From Sinonovacula constricta (lineage: Eukaryota; Mollusca; Bivalvia; Cardiida; Solecurtidae): a DNA stretch of 64,000 bases. The translations under genes and the position numbers were made by a program. Below are positions 24,116 through 36,339 of this stretch, piece after piece. Within the stretch, counting starts at the first letter, position 1. Every line of letters begins with the position of its first letter. The DNA is taken from the NCBI GenBank assembly GCA_007844125.1, contig CM017557.1:62327411-62391410 (forward strand), read 5' to 3'. The notes under the pieces were generated by a model, which was not told the origin of the DNA, did no database searches, and saw nothing but the letters and a program-made list of their open reading frames with translations.

Positions 24116-24690
24116 ATATTAATATTATTACTACTATTATTAGATAAAACATGATAAAATTCTCAAATGTTGAAACAAGGATATTCGTAAAATAAATACA
24201 TAAATTACTTATTTGATGTCATGTATAATCTTTATAAAAGTAGGAACAGTAAACAAACATTAAACACAATGAATTAACATTGTCTTTTCTATCAGGAACA
24301 GGGACACGTGATACGGTAGGACATTAGCTCATTGGCAAAATATCAAGACGTTACTAAGTGGTCGTGACATTGTTATGAGATATACAGCTTTTGTTATTAT
24401 TTGAGTAAATACAAAGCCTACGTCGCATATCTTTAAAAATAATATATTTATTCCTCCTTTGGTCATGCAGTTACTCAACGACACTTAATGTGGTATATTT
24501 AATTAATTAAATACATTAAATACTAATGCACATCAATTAACAATTTTAAAATAACATTAATATTATATTTAAACGTTGTTCTCTATTTGATAAATATTTT
24601 GATTCATTGAAACAACTGACAAAAAGGCTTTTGTCGTCAATGCAAATTATTTCTTGGAGTACACATAAAGGTTACATTTGTTTCTAGATC
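24116..24690. other. Unassigned spacer
   Basis: Short ATT/ACT-rich tract at 24117-24140, then AT-rich DNA without genes. Confidence 0.4.
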
Positions 24691-24694
24691 ATTT

Positions 24695-25260
24695 AATTCA
24701 TCCTATAAGGATTGTTACGTGTATTTTCTTTGAAGGACATTGGACTATGGTTCCTCAATTCCATCTTACATGAACATGATGCTACACATTTATTCTTCTC
24801 TGATCGTGTTTTCTTTCTTGATTCAAAGTTAATTTCTCTTAAAATCAATCACTTTTGTGTAGTTTTTATAATCGAAATGATATCCCTTTCTTTTCTAAAC
24901 ACTATGTGGACATTATAACTCAATGACGTCACTACTTTCGTCATAACTTATCAAAGAAAGTATCAGCAATTGGGCATTTTGTTTTCAAATAGATCTATTT
25001 TCTTTTCGTTGCTTGTATTTGGAGCCCACCAGGAAGTGCTAGGTTAGAGCTCTGTAAAACCGGTTGAAGCACCCCAGTCGGCCCATATTGCCGACTGACC
25101 GTTCCAAGGCGGTAATTGTCGGGTGTGCTCTTTTTCGTTAAATGACTCATCACAAATTTGTTCTTGCTTTTCACTTGGCATGCATGTGCAATACTTTGTC
25201 CTGTGCCTTTTCGGAGTAAAGTATATTTTGCAATGCTCATAGGACTTTTCATAAATTCTT
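24695..25260 (-). mobile_element. ~650-bp interspersed repeat, slightly truncated
   Basis: Minus orientation. It contains TGACGTCA (24924-24931), the perfect hairpin CAGTCGG / CCGACTG (25075-25097), CCGTTCCAAGGCGGTAA, and a degraded terminal motif (CTCATAGGACTTTTCATAAA). The end opposite the hairpin lacks the first ~60 bases present in 6988-7653. Confidence 0.8.
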
Positions 25261-25499
25261 ATTATTGTCAAGATGATTAAAGGTTTTGACATTTTATTAA
25301 GACATTTAAGCAAAATATTTCTTGAAAATTAAAGTCATGCCACCGTATCACTGTTACAAATTATTTTGTAGCATGCTTCAAAGCCACTTGGTGGTAAGCA
25401 TGAGACTGTATGCCACTACCATAAAAAAGGAATGTCATGACTAACCGGTATTTAATCCTATTTAATAAACTTAGATGTCAAAACATGATAAGACACGTG
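25261..25499. other. Unassigned spacer
   Basis: No feature recognised. Confidence 0.35.
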
Positions 25500-26310
25500 A
25501 AGCCCCGGAATCAAATCCGGACATTGACATAGCTGTAAACGTTGAATTAGTAGTTATAGAGCTCCTTTGCTAACGTTTAAGTACAATTTGGGTAAATCCA
25601 CGATTGATTTGACGGGTGTCAGAATAAGTATGCAGTAACAGCTCATTCTATACATAGCGTGTGACGTCACTACGTTAAAGTCATCTCTATACTACGACTC
25701 GTAACTCACCCAAAATTTGAGATTTGTGCCTACATAATAAATAGTTCTGCGTAAGAAATACGTTCGATTATAATATTCATTGAATTAAGATAAATGACTG
25801 AACAACCATATTCTAAGGCCTTATTCTATGTCCAGAAACTTAAAGTCTTGATATTTATAGATAAATGGAAAAAAATACGATGAGCAAGTTTTGCTACTTT
25901 CGCTTTTGTTAAACAGTAATATGTCCATTCTATACATAGCGTGTGACGTCACTACGTTAAAGTCTGGACCGTTTACAAAATTTAGTTCAAAATGATTGCA
26001 TGAAACATATTTTAACTATAAGAATGTATAAAAAATGCCAAAATAATCTGTTGTATACCTCTTCGCACTTGTTTTGGTTATTTTAGCAATCACTTCCGTA
26101 TTCATAACAGCCATGTTGAAGAACTACTTTACCCACAATACACCGAGTGCATTCACACAGGTCATTTTGACCGTGTGTTGACGCAACGGTAACAGCTGGA
26201 TGTTTACAGCATGCTATAAATAGCCAATACAGCACTATATCTGCTTAAGGCGGACACCGTATCAGGAAAGCTGAAGAAAATATTGTGGCAAACTCAAGTA
26301 ACGAACACAT
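25500..26310 (+). repeat. Old, interrupted family 1 SINE
   Basis: 25500-25680 holds a degraded head and body (CCCCGGAATCAAATCCGG, GACGGGTGTCAGAATAAGTA, ATTCTATACATAGCG). 26150-26310 resumes with GCATGCTATAAATAGCCAAT, ACAGCACTATATCTGCTTAA and GTGGCAAACTCAAGTAACGAAC. The flanking order matches the unit beginning at 2139. Between the parts lies inserted sequence bounded by two identical 39-bp repeats. Confidence 0.6.
25644..25964. repeat. Perfect 39-bp direct repeat pair with CRE-like palindrome
   Basis: 25644-25682 and 25926-25964 are identical over 39 bases. Each starts CATTCTATACATAGCGTG and carries TGACGTCA (25662-25669, 25944-25951). The copies are 282 bp apart, in otherwise highly diverged DNA. 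Confidence 0.9.
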
Positions 26311-26399
26311 CACTGATAAAAATAGACATAGCATGTCAGCAAGTTATGTTTAGTATTGAATAAAAAGTATATCTGAATGTAGTTCATGTTTCTACAGGA

Positions 26400-27185
26400 T
26401 TGCAGACATCATATGTTTATCTAAGGAAAGCCTTAACATGATAACGCAAAATGTGGATATTGAGCGTTCGGTTGATAATGTGCGCTGCATCACCTTTACA
26501 GTTTCGAGGAAACATTAAATAAAATATTTCGTAAAGAATACAATTCAAATGGAAAGACTGAAGCCGGAAACATTAAAAATATCTGGGTAGAAAACACAGG
26601 ATTAGCCGAATTTTAGTAGGCTGCAAGTTTTTATCAAATAAAGTTCCCAAATATTCCCATTTTTATCTTCGAGAACCTGATGTATAATACGATAACAGAG
26701 TTAGAACAGAAAGTTACTGTACTTTTATTTTTGTGTAGGAACAAAACAACGGTATTTACACGCTAGTTAAATGCAAAAAATACATCAAAACTGTTACGAA
26801 CTATATATAAATAGGTCACACGAAACCGTCTTGAAACGGTCAATCTGCAAAAGTACAGATTGGGGTGCAAAAAGCTTTTATATAGAGCTCTACACTCGCA
26901 CATCCTGAAGACTTCCTCAAATGCAAGCAGTGAAAAGAAGATTGACGAAGAAGTCTTTCTATTAAAACAGTTACTCAAAATTCAGGATGGTAAATGAAAA
27001 TGAATATTTGAATCAATGACACAATGACCAGAGAGGAGGTGTAAATGGCTAAACCGTCCTATTTATGTGTAGAAAGAATTGAACTATCAAAGTTCAATGT
27101 ACGTCAAAGGAAAATGCACATAACACTCCATGAGAGGATGGATAAGATTACGAATTTTCTTTCACACATACGACAAATGATGATA
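26400..27185 (+). repeat. Segmental block with old copy of the ~650-bp repeat
   Basis: Paralog of 2443-3060. The repeat copy keeps CCGTCTTGAAACGGT, CTACACTCGCACATCCTGAA, AATGACCAGAGAGGAGG and GTACGTCAAAGGAAAATGCA. Its hairpin (26841-26862) has changed to CAATCTG / CAGATTG with both sides altered together. Confidence 0.7.
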
Positions 27186-29970
27186 CACATTGCCTCGAAA
27201 TAAATTCTAAGTACATCTAATTACAAAATAAATTAGTTCAAAGACAAACATTTATTACTCAAAATGTGTTAGCTTCTTTTTGATGTCTATCATCAAATGA
27301 ATGAACTTGTCCAGATGACATTTATTTTACTTCTTCTGTTATTTTACATACGTAGTATTAAACTGCAAGCTTGTGTATATTTTACTTCATGTTTACACGC
27401 TCCTTCTTGAATGGTTATTACTGGTCACAGAATCATAGGTTTTTGTTCCTAATTCTTCAACAGTAATACACTCTATATGGTCAATCATATTGTATTTGTA
27501 GCTTCACTGCGACAATTAAGATGGTTTCTTTTTACATTATGGTGTTTAAGTTGTTTTGATTTTTTAAGAGTGCTAAGAATAACACCAAAATCAGTTCGTG
27601 GAAAAATAAACATTACACTACACTTTTAGGAAAGTATTCATACATCTCCCGTATGGGCGGATGCATAAACCCTACATCAAAGCTACAGCAGTGTAACCTA
27701 TAATAGTAAATGCTGCTATGTCGAACTCGTGGATTCTAACACAGTCAGTCCACGATATGAAAGTAGGGTTAACTTAAACCATCAGTTTCATTGGAAGAAT
27801 CTGACTAGTCTTTAAGTCTGATTCGTGTCATGTTACACAAGAATTATCTTTAAAGCACAAAACTGGTATCTTAGATTGGTTTGTTTATTGGGTTTATCGT
27901 CCCACCAACAGTATTTCTGTTATCTGGAGACGGTCTTAGATTGGTGTTGTATATTTGTATGCATACTATATTAAAATTGAAATAGTATATATGTAATATA
28001 TTCAGCAGTTTTATGTTGTAAATTTATAAAACATTATATAAAAGCCTTAGTTATGGAAAAAAGGTAAATATTCTAGCCTAGACATGTACCGTACTGACGG
28101 TTTCATCGTTATTTTTTACTTTTGTTTATATAATATATAAATAAAAATATTATATAAAAAACAATTATTTGTTTACTATGAATATTAAGGCAATTTTAAA
28201 CAGTTTTTTTGTAACTCAATGTTAACCATAGCAAGACAACGATTCTTTGTACAATATTTATATTTCATTAACGAGGGGTAATTAAGTTTAGTGCAAAAAA
28301 AATTTGAAGCAACACAAGTCAACTTGTCTTTACTAAGACAGAAATACTACCATATGAACTAAAAATAAAATAAAGTGAATGAGGCACAGGACAATAAAGT
28401 GATTTAAAATACAATGAGAAAATAAAATAAACACATGGCGAGATACATGTTTATCAGAGCTGGCATGGTTGCTGAGCAAAAGATAATTGAAACAAGTATA
28501 CAAATCAGAAATCAAATCAAATGCAGAAGCAGAGATGAACAAAAACAAAACAAATTAAATATTCAGTGAAACATACATACAGGAACAGTTATTGATAAGT
28601 TCAGTTCGTAATCATTGTATTACCATGTAGAATTCTTTTTTGATGCCTAGTACTTGGAATGTACTTACAAAATAAATCATATGTAGCCAATATTTAAGCA
28701 CACTTTTTAAGCACAAGATTTAGTTATCTGATTGTAAAATGCAATATGTGCTATTTGGTATTTTTAGGATAGCAAACAAATATTTTGTAAATTTTCTTGG
28801 ATTGATGTTCTTAAACTTTGATCTTATAACATTCTCAAGAATGCTGAAATTGACTTATGGAAACCATCCCCAACCAACTAACCCCTCCCACAAGCCCCGC
28901 TCTTGCATGTATAAAACCCCTAATTTCTCACTGAAAGTGACCCGCATTATAAAAAATAGCGTTAAAATGTCGGTACTTCTTTTCACATTTATTCAAGTTT
29001 TCGTAAGAAAAGTGTTTAAAATCATTTTATAGCATTGTTGAACACAAACTGCTCCTTAAAATGGCCATATGTCTTCCCCTTGCTATCAATCTCCGCTTTT
29101 CTTTATCATTTACCTGCATCTTCTAGTCCAACTAGCTACAGTGTGTTGTTACACGGTCATCGATTTTGCCAGCTGATGGTCACTGCTGATCTGGCGAACC
29201 ATCTCAGTTTCGGGCCGACCTATACTCTCCCTAGTCTGCTCGATCAGAGGGCCTCATTTTCCTTACCCCTTTAACAGAGGAAAATAAGTTCCTGTAAGTC
29301 TGATGGGATCAAAAGCCGCATTAACTTTTTAAGGTGTGCTTGTGGCCAAGTCATTTTGAGAAAACTAAAACTACCTTTGGCAATAAAAGGTCTAATGTAA
29401 GCTTAACACTTAATTTGTGAATCTATTCCTTTATGATAGATCTTCATTTTGGAGTTACAAATTAAACTTCAGCTCTTTAACTACTTGAAGGTAATGAAAA
29501 ATTTTCCTTTGAAGTTATACATCCAAAGCTTCCTGCGGAGTAAAAAGTCTCATTTTGAAAATCTTTTTGAGAAACACATTTAACTTTGGGGATATTTAGT
29601 CAGATAAATTAACAACGCCACTACGTTAAATGATAACACATGTCGAAGAAATGAACATGCTCGCTCTTATGTGTTTTGCTAAATAATTACAAATATAGAT
29701 AAAGGAAATGATAACAAGAGCAATATTTTACAATTACTGGTTTTGTAAAGCTGTATTGTATATGTTTGTACCGGTTCCATTGTTTACAAATAGTTTTACC
29801 TATTTATTAATTTTGCATAAACTTGAAAAGTGTTTTATGGAAGAACATTTTTCTACCACATGTCACTTTTGTCTGCTCGGTGTTTAAGTTTAAAGTGACA
29901 ATTTCAAAAAGCTTTAAACACTAGATCAGAAACATTTTAAAATGCAGCTTTCTCTCTGCTTCTTTCCACA
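27186..29970. other. Unit-specific DNA without counterpart at 3.06-3.12 kb
   Basis: About 2.8 kb lies between two blocks that are adjacent in the first unit. It contains the small SINE insertion at 27880-27933 and an AT-rich palindromic stretch near 28128-28160. The ORFs at 28739-29032 and 29035-29274 have no recognisable domains. Either an insertion here or a deletion in the first unit. Confidence 0.45.
27869..27944 (-). mobile_element. 54-bp 5'-truncated SINE with 11-bp target-site duplication
   Basis: The perfect direct repeat TCTTAGATTGG (27869-27879 and 27934-27944) flanks 54 bases that match the family 1 tail in minus orientation (TGTTTATTGGGTTTATCGTC, then CCACCAACAG, then TATCTGGAGACGG). 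This is the signature of target-primed reverse transcription with severe 5' truncation. Confidence 0.9.
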
Positions 29971-29979
29971 GCGATGCCC

Positions 29980-31375
29980 TGAGTTATCCTGTATTCCATT
30001 CAAACAACATAATACCTTACTATTAGCCATTATCTTTACTCATAAATAGCTAAAAGCGTGTTTGGTAAAAATCAAATTAATAAACGTGTTTTATAAATAA
30101 TATATTTCAAAGTATCATTTGTTAACACATGTGGAGATTTCTTCGTAGAATACAGTTAGAAGCTTCTATAGTGTGGTCTTACAAAGTCCATTAATGAAGC
30201 CATAGATAATAAAGTTCGAATAATGTGTCAGGTATTAGAAATAAATCTGGTTATTCGACAAAAATAATGGTCTTTTACTGACATAATAGCGAAGAAAGAT
30301 ATGTTGTATACATTGACAGGGTATATGTATTTATTAAAATATGTTTTCCATTTGAAATTGTTGGGTATCGTTTTTACTGATATAAGTTTTACTTCACGCA
30401 TATATTTTGCCAATGCCGCCAGTAAATCAAAAAACATCTCGAAGAATGTTCGTTTGCGTTGCTAAATGACATTGAGATAGATGGACTTTTAATGACAATT
30501 AATTTATGGTGTGGTACTTGTAATGTTGCAGCAATTATAAAAAAAAAACAATTTAAAAGAAAATCCTTGTTTACACCCTAAACTCACTGCTTTGTTACAT
30601 GTTTGTATGACAGCATGGATGACATTGGGAAGTCTAACTGATTCTTTCAACATACATTTAATTTGAACAAAATGAATAAACAATCTCACAAATTAGTTGT
30701 TGGCAATGAGTTGATGCAATAAAGATATCTTCATTCTTCCTACAAAATAAAAGAAATATCCATGTATAAAGGTATCTCTTTCGTACAATTCATAATAAAT
30801 AGCTTTGTTTAAAAGCTTACTTCTCATGTCACGACTTGAACATGATTACCTCAGTATTTTAATACCTTAACCATAGACAACATGTTTTGCATTGGGCATT
30901 GAACCCTCACCAGACTCAGGCATTTTAATAAAAAAGTAATCCTTGTGGGCTACATTTTAAAGTATCAATGTGATTTATTGTAGTATTGGAGCTTTAAATA
31001 TATTCTACACGGACAGTGATAGCAAAATGATATTATTTTTTAAAGCTTATTAAAATTTTAATTACATGTACCTCATTATTAAAGACCATCAAACTGGCTT
31101 CCAATTTCAGTTAAATTATATTCTTTGCGTCCCTCTTTATATGTGTATGCGCAACATCAAACAAACTTCGTCAATGACTTTATTATATAATGCCCCAACT
31201 GTATTTAGCGTGAACCGTCTATCTGCAGATTTCAAGACGAGGCAATATGTGCACAACTTAAAATTCGTTGGCAGATATCATGTCACTAATTACACTATTC
31301 TTCAATACGTCAGACGATTTTACAGGTCCACAAAGCCAGATAAAGATTGCTAGGAGAATGAAGATACACGTAAAG
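29980..31375 (+). repeat. Segmental-duplication block, unit B
   Basis: Paralog of 3120-4165 joined directly to 5215-5770. It lacks the young repeat and extra DNA at 4169-5214, and so serves as an empty site for them (around 30745). 31095-31370 also matches 48190-48440. Copies share order but no reading frame. Confidence 0.75.
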
Positions 31376-31589
31376 CAGAATAATAATGGGAGATTTTTTT
31401 AATGATTTCATAGATATTTTGCCTAGTATAAATGTTTTTATGAAGAACTTACCTATACTTTGATTTTGTGATCCTGACGGTCGTCGAACGGTGATCAATA
31501 TCATCTGTATACATCTTGGTTTGCCGAGTGCGTTGTTTGAGTCAATTATGCATTACATGCTTCAAAATTTAATGCTCGTATATTAAAAT

Positions 31590-31760
31590 TATTTGTGTTG
31601 AATGCAGCATTTACAACGAAGAAGAAGATGACTTGATTATTTCAGAGTCAAGAGTGATTGTTAACTTTTCTCCATTCGCTAACAACACAAATGTACAATT
31701 TATTATTTGTTTCACTTATCCTTTTATGCATATGATTTTAATTTAAATATATCTATATAT
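31590..31760 (+). repeat. Segmental block continuing
   Basis: TTGTGTTGAATGCAGCATTT and GAAGAAGAAGATGA match 6004-6045. 48900-49050 is the more distant third copy. Confidence 0.55.
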
Positions 31761-31762
31761 CT

Positions 31763-31929
31763 GACCAAACGGTTAGAGTCGCTGACTTGGAACTGCTCAG
31801 GCCCTCACCGCGTAGATTCGAGTCTCAGTTCGGGCGAAAACTTTCATGTGGAAAGGTTTGCTAGTAAACCTGCGGTGCACCGGTGGTTCTACTCGGAAAA
31901 ATATCGGGTCTTCCTCCACCAATAATAAG
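31763..31929 (+). repeat. tRNA-derived SINE (family 2)
   Basis: The head ACGGTTAGAGTCGCTGACTT with B-box-like GATTCGAGTCTC (31817-31828) is followed by AACTTTCATGTGG, GCACCGGTGGTTCTACTC and the end motif GGGTCTTCCTCCACCAATAA. It is absent from the matching places in the 6-kb and 49-kb units, so it inserted after duplication. Confidence 0.85.
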
Positions 31930-32019
31930 CTAGTGGCGCAAATATGACCATAATGTTATAAAACAAAACCAAAAGATACAAACATGGGCCACAAAGCCTG
32001 AAGCAATATTGTTGTGTTG

Positions 32020-33250
32020 CGTGTGTTATAGTATTTGCATTGGATTTTGTCTGCTTGATTCTGCTCCCTGAATGAAGATGATTATGTATCGATTTTGATG
32101 TATAGCCATTGTCATATAACATGATACTCTTATGACGTTAATCCTTGAGAAAGCAAAGATGACCTCACACGCACTGGTATATAAATAAAAATAAGAACAG
32201 AATATATGAATAGGAAAATGAAACAAGGTCCTATAAGAATTCAAACAGATATTTAAAACTGAACTACCACTAGACAAAGACAAACATGGTAAGTGTTAAA
32301 ATAATAAAAACACAGACACGAGACATAACACTCAAAAACTGTCCAAGTGACGACGTATTTTCAGAGCTTAGCTATGATGTCATTAAAATAGAAAGCAATG
32401 TCGTAATTAAGCGAAAGATATTTATTTCTTTTAAAACTACACACGATTCTTGACTGAAGAAATGAAATATTTTAATCAAGGACAAAATGACTTTTGAAGA
32501 AAGGTAAATAATTGTTGTGTTCTGTTCATGTGTAAATGAGTCCAGTTACATGTAACAATCCTGAAAGGATGAAATTAATGAGATTATATATAACGGGATA
32601 TTTTTCTCCCCACTACACTGGACATGAAGCATTGTCTTTTGCTTTACCCAATTCTTTTAGCTTTACTTTTTCTTTTCTAAGTCTCAAATGACGTCACAAA
32701 TCGAGTCTAAAAGGACGTACACTTTCTTAAATGTTTGTTAAGATCACCATGACGCCTTGTATCCTTCTAACACAGATGAAATGTCCTCAAAGAGATTTGA
32801 CCCGCTTTATGACCATATACACATTTATAAATCCCTAAATTAAACAAAATAAAATATACAACCTAATGTATAATAAAACATAAATATGTATACAAAGGTA
32901 CCAAAATGATATACCGTTAACACTTGATAATTTATTCCCACTGTGCAATTTAAAAATAAATAATTATATAAAACAGATTTATGATATATTTTCTCTTTCA
33001 TATGGCGTTAATAATTGAATTTCATAATTACTTTAAACACTTTCAATGTAAGCAATACAATTTTCAAAATGTCCCTTTAATAAACGTTGACTTCAGTTAT
33101 ATTCTACGGATTATTTTTCCACTTTGTACTTTAAATGCATCGTCAATCATTATATCATTTGTAATTGCTGAGCAGAGGTCTTTCTATAAGACAGTGTTCA
33201 AAATAAAATAAGTAAAATAAGAAATAATAGTCTTTTAACAATTTATTTAG
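32020..33250 (+). repeat. Segmental-duplication block, unit B
   Basis: Matches 6460-8660 minus the young repeat, and 49270-50640 minus the insert at 49682-50210. It includes an old ~650-bp repeat copy (32215-32660) that has lost its hairpin region. 32985-33250 also matches 1085-1270. Confidence 0.75.
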
Positions 33251-33260
33251 CTTCTTTATC

Positions 33261-33353
33261 TTAGAATAAAAATAATTAAAATTTACAGCACGTGTGTGAC
33301 CCACTCTTAGAATAATAATAATTCAAATTTACAGCACGTGTGTGTCCCTCTCT
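33261..33353 (+). repeat. Tandem duplication of ~47 bp
   Basis: CTTAGAATAAAAATAATT...TTTACAGCACGTGTGTGACC is followed directly by CTTAGAATAATAATAATT...TTTACAGCACGTGTGTGTCC. It doubles the CACGTG-containing core of the seven-copy block only in this unit. Confidence 0.85.
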
Positions 33354-34225
33354 TTGAAATATGTCTACAGGAAATATGGTCGTGACTAAGCAAGCGCATT
33401 GTCTGTTCGTCGTTTCCTTTCTTTGTTTGATCTGCGGCTCACAAAGTAATTTTGACACGCCAACCAAAGAAAAGATTTTTTTTTGTCCTATATTCAAATT
33501 GATTAAGCTTCCATTTAATTAACCGAAAGTGACTTTCGATTTTATTCAGAATTACATGTACATTGCTAGAGATTTAAATATGAAGTACAGAACGTTACTT
33601 ATCCAATGAATTAAATTAATGACCCACAAAACCTACCGGAAGGTAAGGTCGTAGGAAGCGGATTTTATCCCAGTAGAACCCCTAGAAAACACGACCCCGT
33701 CGCAAAAAGTTGAAGGTTATATTTGAGTAGTTCTTTTTTCTAAAGGCTATCGTTGGGTTATTTAGTATGTATAGAAATGGGGGACGAGGTAATCTGTGTT
33801 TCACTGGAACCCTTAGCAACTGTCATAATAAAGTAGCAGAAAAGCAATATCAATGCATGAATTTGAGTCAAAAGTACATATCCGCTGTGCGTCGCCATGT
33901 GATAGCGAGTAATAAAAATAGTTGAAGAAATTTGAACTTAACTAATTACATACAGCCCAGATTTTTCGGTAGCACACAACATTCTTACTCAAATTTGGAC
34001 TGGCTATATATTCTAACTACATTACCCATGTACATGTATAAGGTGACATTTGACTTTATATTTTTAGATTACTAACTGTCCATACACAGATTTCTGTCGT
34101 CAAAATAAAGAGAATGAATATGCAGGAGCTTTTAAATACAATTATCGTGACCTCAGGGGTGATCTTCCTTCACTCCAGCAGGTCTCTTACAAGAAGTATG
34201 CTAACGTCATGCGTATTTATTGGAT
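33354..34225 (+). repeat. Copy 4 of the seven-copy block and continuation
   Basis: 33360-33480 has TATGGTCGTGACTAAGCAAG and TTTCCTTTCTTTGTTTGATC. 33760-34220 aligns with 51990-52435 (CATACAGCCCAGATTTTTCG / CATACAGCCCAGGTTTTTCG, GAATATGCAGGAGCTTT / GAATATGCAGTAGCTTT, CAAGAAGTATGCTA / CACGAAGTATGCTA). Confidence 0.75.
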
Positions 34226-34510
34226 TAGTTCTTCAGAGCGGTGCTTCTTATGGGATGCATTTTTAAAAAGACGAGAGTCTAGCAGGTAATAACTGGAAAT
34301 CGTAGCTGTTCTGTGAGGTCATTCTCAGAGATATGAACCGAGTACTCTGCTTTTAACGGTGTAGCTTGCAAGTTTTCAAAGATAAAAAGGTAGCAGGCAT
34401 TAATAGGAATTCGCAGCTATTTAATAAGGTCTTAACAACAACAAAAAACGAGTAAGCCGATGTTTACAATGCAGCTTGCAAGTACCGATGTAGTGTAAAA
34501 GGCATATCTC
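34226..34510 (+). repeat. Segmental block aligned with 62400-62650
   Basis: GGTGCTTCTTATGGGATGCATTTT / GGTGCTTCTTATGGAATGCATTTT, GCAGCTGTTCTGTGAG-type and AATGCAGCTTGCAAGTACCGA / AATGCAGCTCGAAAATACCGA are shared. It links the middle unit to the last one. Confidence 0.75.
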
Positions 34511-34751
34511 CACATCGTGCGATGACGATTCGAATTTTCTTTTATTAGCTGCTTGCAACCGTCTAAAATTATAGACGTCATAAGTTTATTTGTAAATAAG
34601 CAACTTTTCTTGTAGCAAAAAGGTTACAGATATGGGTGACAACTAGAACAACGCGATCCGCACACTCTATCTTCATTCAGGTTTTGTTTAAAATACATAT
34701 TGGTTATCATAGCGATGTACACATATGTTTGGTGGAGAATGATTCAAGATG

Positions 34752-34855
34752 TCTGTGTAGAGCCATCGTAGCACCGCTGATCAGATGGAAGACCTCTTGA
34801 TATAAAAGGTTTCGCCTCGATCGTGACTCAATTCCACGCAGTAACTGTTTAGTTA
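34752..34855 (-). repeat. Degenerate family 2 SINE fragment
   Basis: GATGGAAGACCTCTTGATAT and a decayed tRNA-like head towards 34850 match the family 2 body on the minus strand. The copy is old and partial. Confidence 0.45.
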
Positions 34856-35215
34856 AGTGCTTCCGTCTAAATTGATAGTATATATGTATTCGAACAACAT
34901 GAGATTAGAATAACATATAAACACATTGCAGGGCATAAAATCTTGTTTAATGTTTGGTAATAATGATATATACAATACTTATTTCTAATTAGACAACCAT
35001 CTTTTAAACATGGCGATTAACATTTAAACAAATTGCGACAGGTTGCAATCTTGAACAATATGTTACAATGTACATAAAACAGAACTCATTATCGATTGAA
35101 TATGCACGCATGTTTGCATTTTCTAGAATTTTAGTCGTCTTTTAAGCCTTTCCACAAACGTTTAACATTTCCTTTTGCATAATAATTTTATATATAGAAA
35201 ATGGTATTTCCACGT
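34856..35215. other. Unassigned spacer
   Basis: No feature recognised. Confidence 0.35.
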
Positions 35216-35221
35216 GGCAGA

Positions 35222-35978
35222 AAATAGTGAGTCCGTATTCTTTATGTCTTCTCCTTTCTGCTTTTTTTTCTGAAACACTGCAGCCAACACCAGCAACCAA
35301 CTTTCTTCTTCAACTTCCTTGGAACCACGCTTCTTTTTCTGTTTTCGTCCTCCGGTTTTATCGTCTATCTGAACGATTATTCCATATTCCTCCTCATCAA
35401 CTTTCTTTTCATCTTCCACTTTCTTCATGTCTACTATTTTCTAATCTCCGTTATCCTTCCTCTCAAAACCAAGTTTTGTCTAATCTACAATCTTACTCTT
35501 GTCTTCAACATTTTTCCCATCGTCATCTGTCTTTTCATTTTCAACTGTCTTTTCAACTTTATCTTTGATCCCCCATTTAACGTTTGTCTCATCCTTAACG
35601 TTCTCTCCATCTCCACTTATCTCTTCAAATACTTTCGTCCTTTCTGTATTTCTATCGTCAGCATTCATCTCGTTATCACCAACACCCAACGTCTTATCAC
35701 ATTCCTTTTTCTCGTTAGCATCCACCCTTTTTTTTCACTTCTTTATTTATATCAGCATCTTCTTTTATAATAGTATCATTATTCAACGCATACTTGTGCT
35801 TCATCATTATCTCAGTTCCATGTACTTGTGCAATCTCCGCATCAAGTTTTGCATTATCTTTTTCTTCTGGTGGCGTATCTGTTTTGACTTTTGCAGGTTT
35901 TGCATAGGTTGTAAGTTCTGGACAAGGCACACGTTCTCTGGCATTGGGGTGAGGTATTGAAGTCGACAGAATCTGCAT
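35222..35978 (-). pseudogene. Decayed Lys/Glu/Asp-rich exon with PAM2-like motif (unit B)
   Basis: The minus-strand exon starts after an acceptor (TTCTTAGAG before 35978). In phase 0 it reads MQILSTSIPHPNARERVPCP..., a PAM2-like core with Phe replaced by Arg, then DTPPEEKDNAKLDAE and a long hydrophilic charged region. The frame is lost at an 8-T run (35728-35735). A one-base shift restores an open frame (DANEKKECDKTLGVG...NVEDKSKIVD) that stops near 35482, and a further charged stretch (MKKVEDEKKVDEEE...) continues to 35222 behind more stops. The paralog at 9394-9611 shares the first ~40 codons. No catalytic domain is visible. The protein, if ever made, was probably a disordered poly(A)-binding-protein-interacting factor (inference). 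Confidence 0.55.
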
Positions 35979-36339
35979 CTCTAAGAAAAATATATTTCTG
36001 TATATCTTGCTACAATTTAAGCGTAATAAACAGTAACAAGAGTAATAGTAGGGCGATGTTTTGCTTACAAGTTTAAACATCAAGTAAGTAGAATTTAAAA
36101 ATGGCAAGTACCTAAGGACTCTTACAGCAAAGAAGAAACAAAGCATAAATAAAAACAAAACTCCATTGCATCTGATTTACGACCAACTACACAAAATAAA
36201 AAAACTGAAACTGAAATGTATAATTTAATTTAGAGTTCATTGTAAATTTCCTCAATGTTTGTGTCCAACGATATGTTTTTCAATGAAATGCAACAGAAGC
36301 ATCAACAGTTTTTTGTCGTTTTCTGTAAGTTCTACAACA

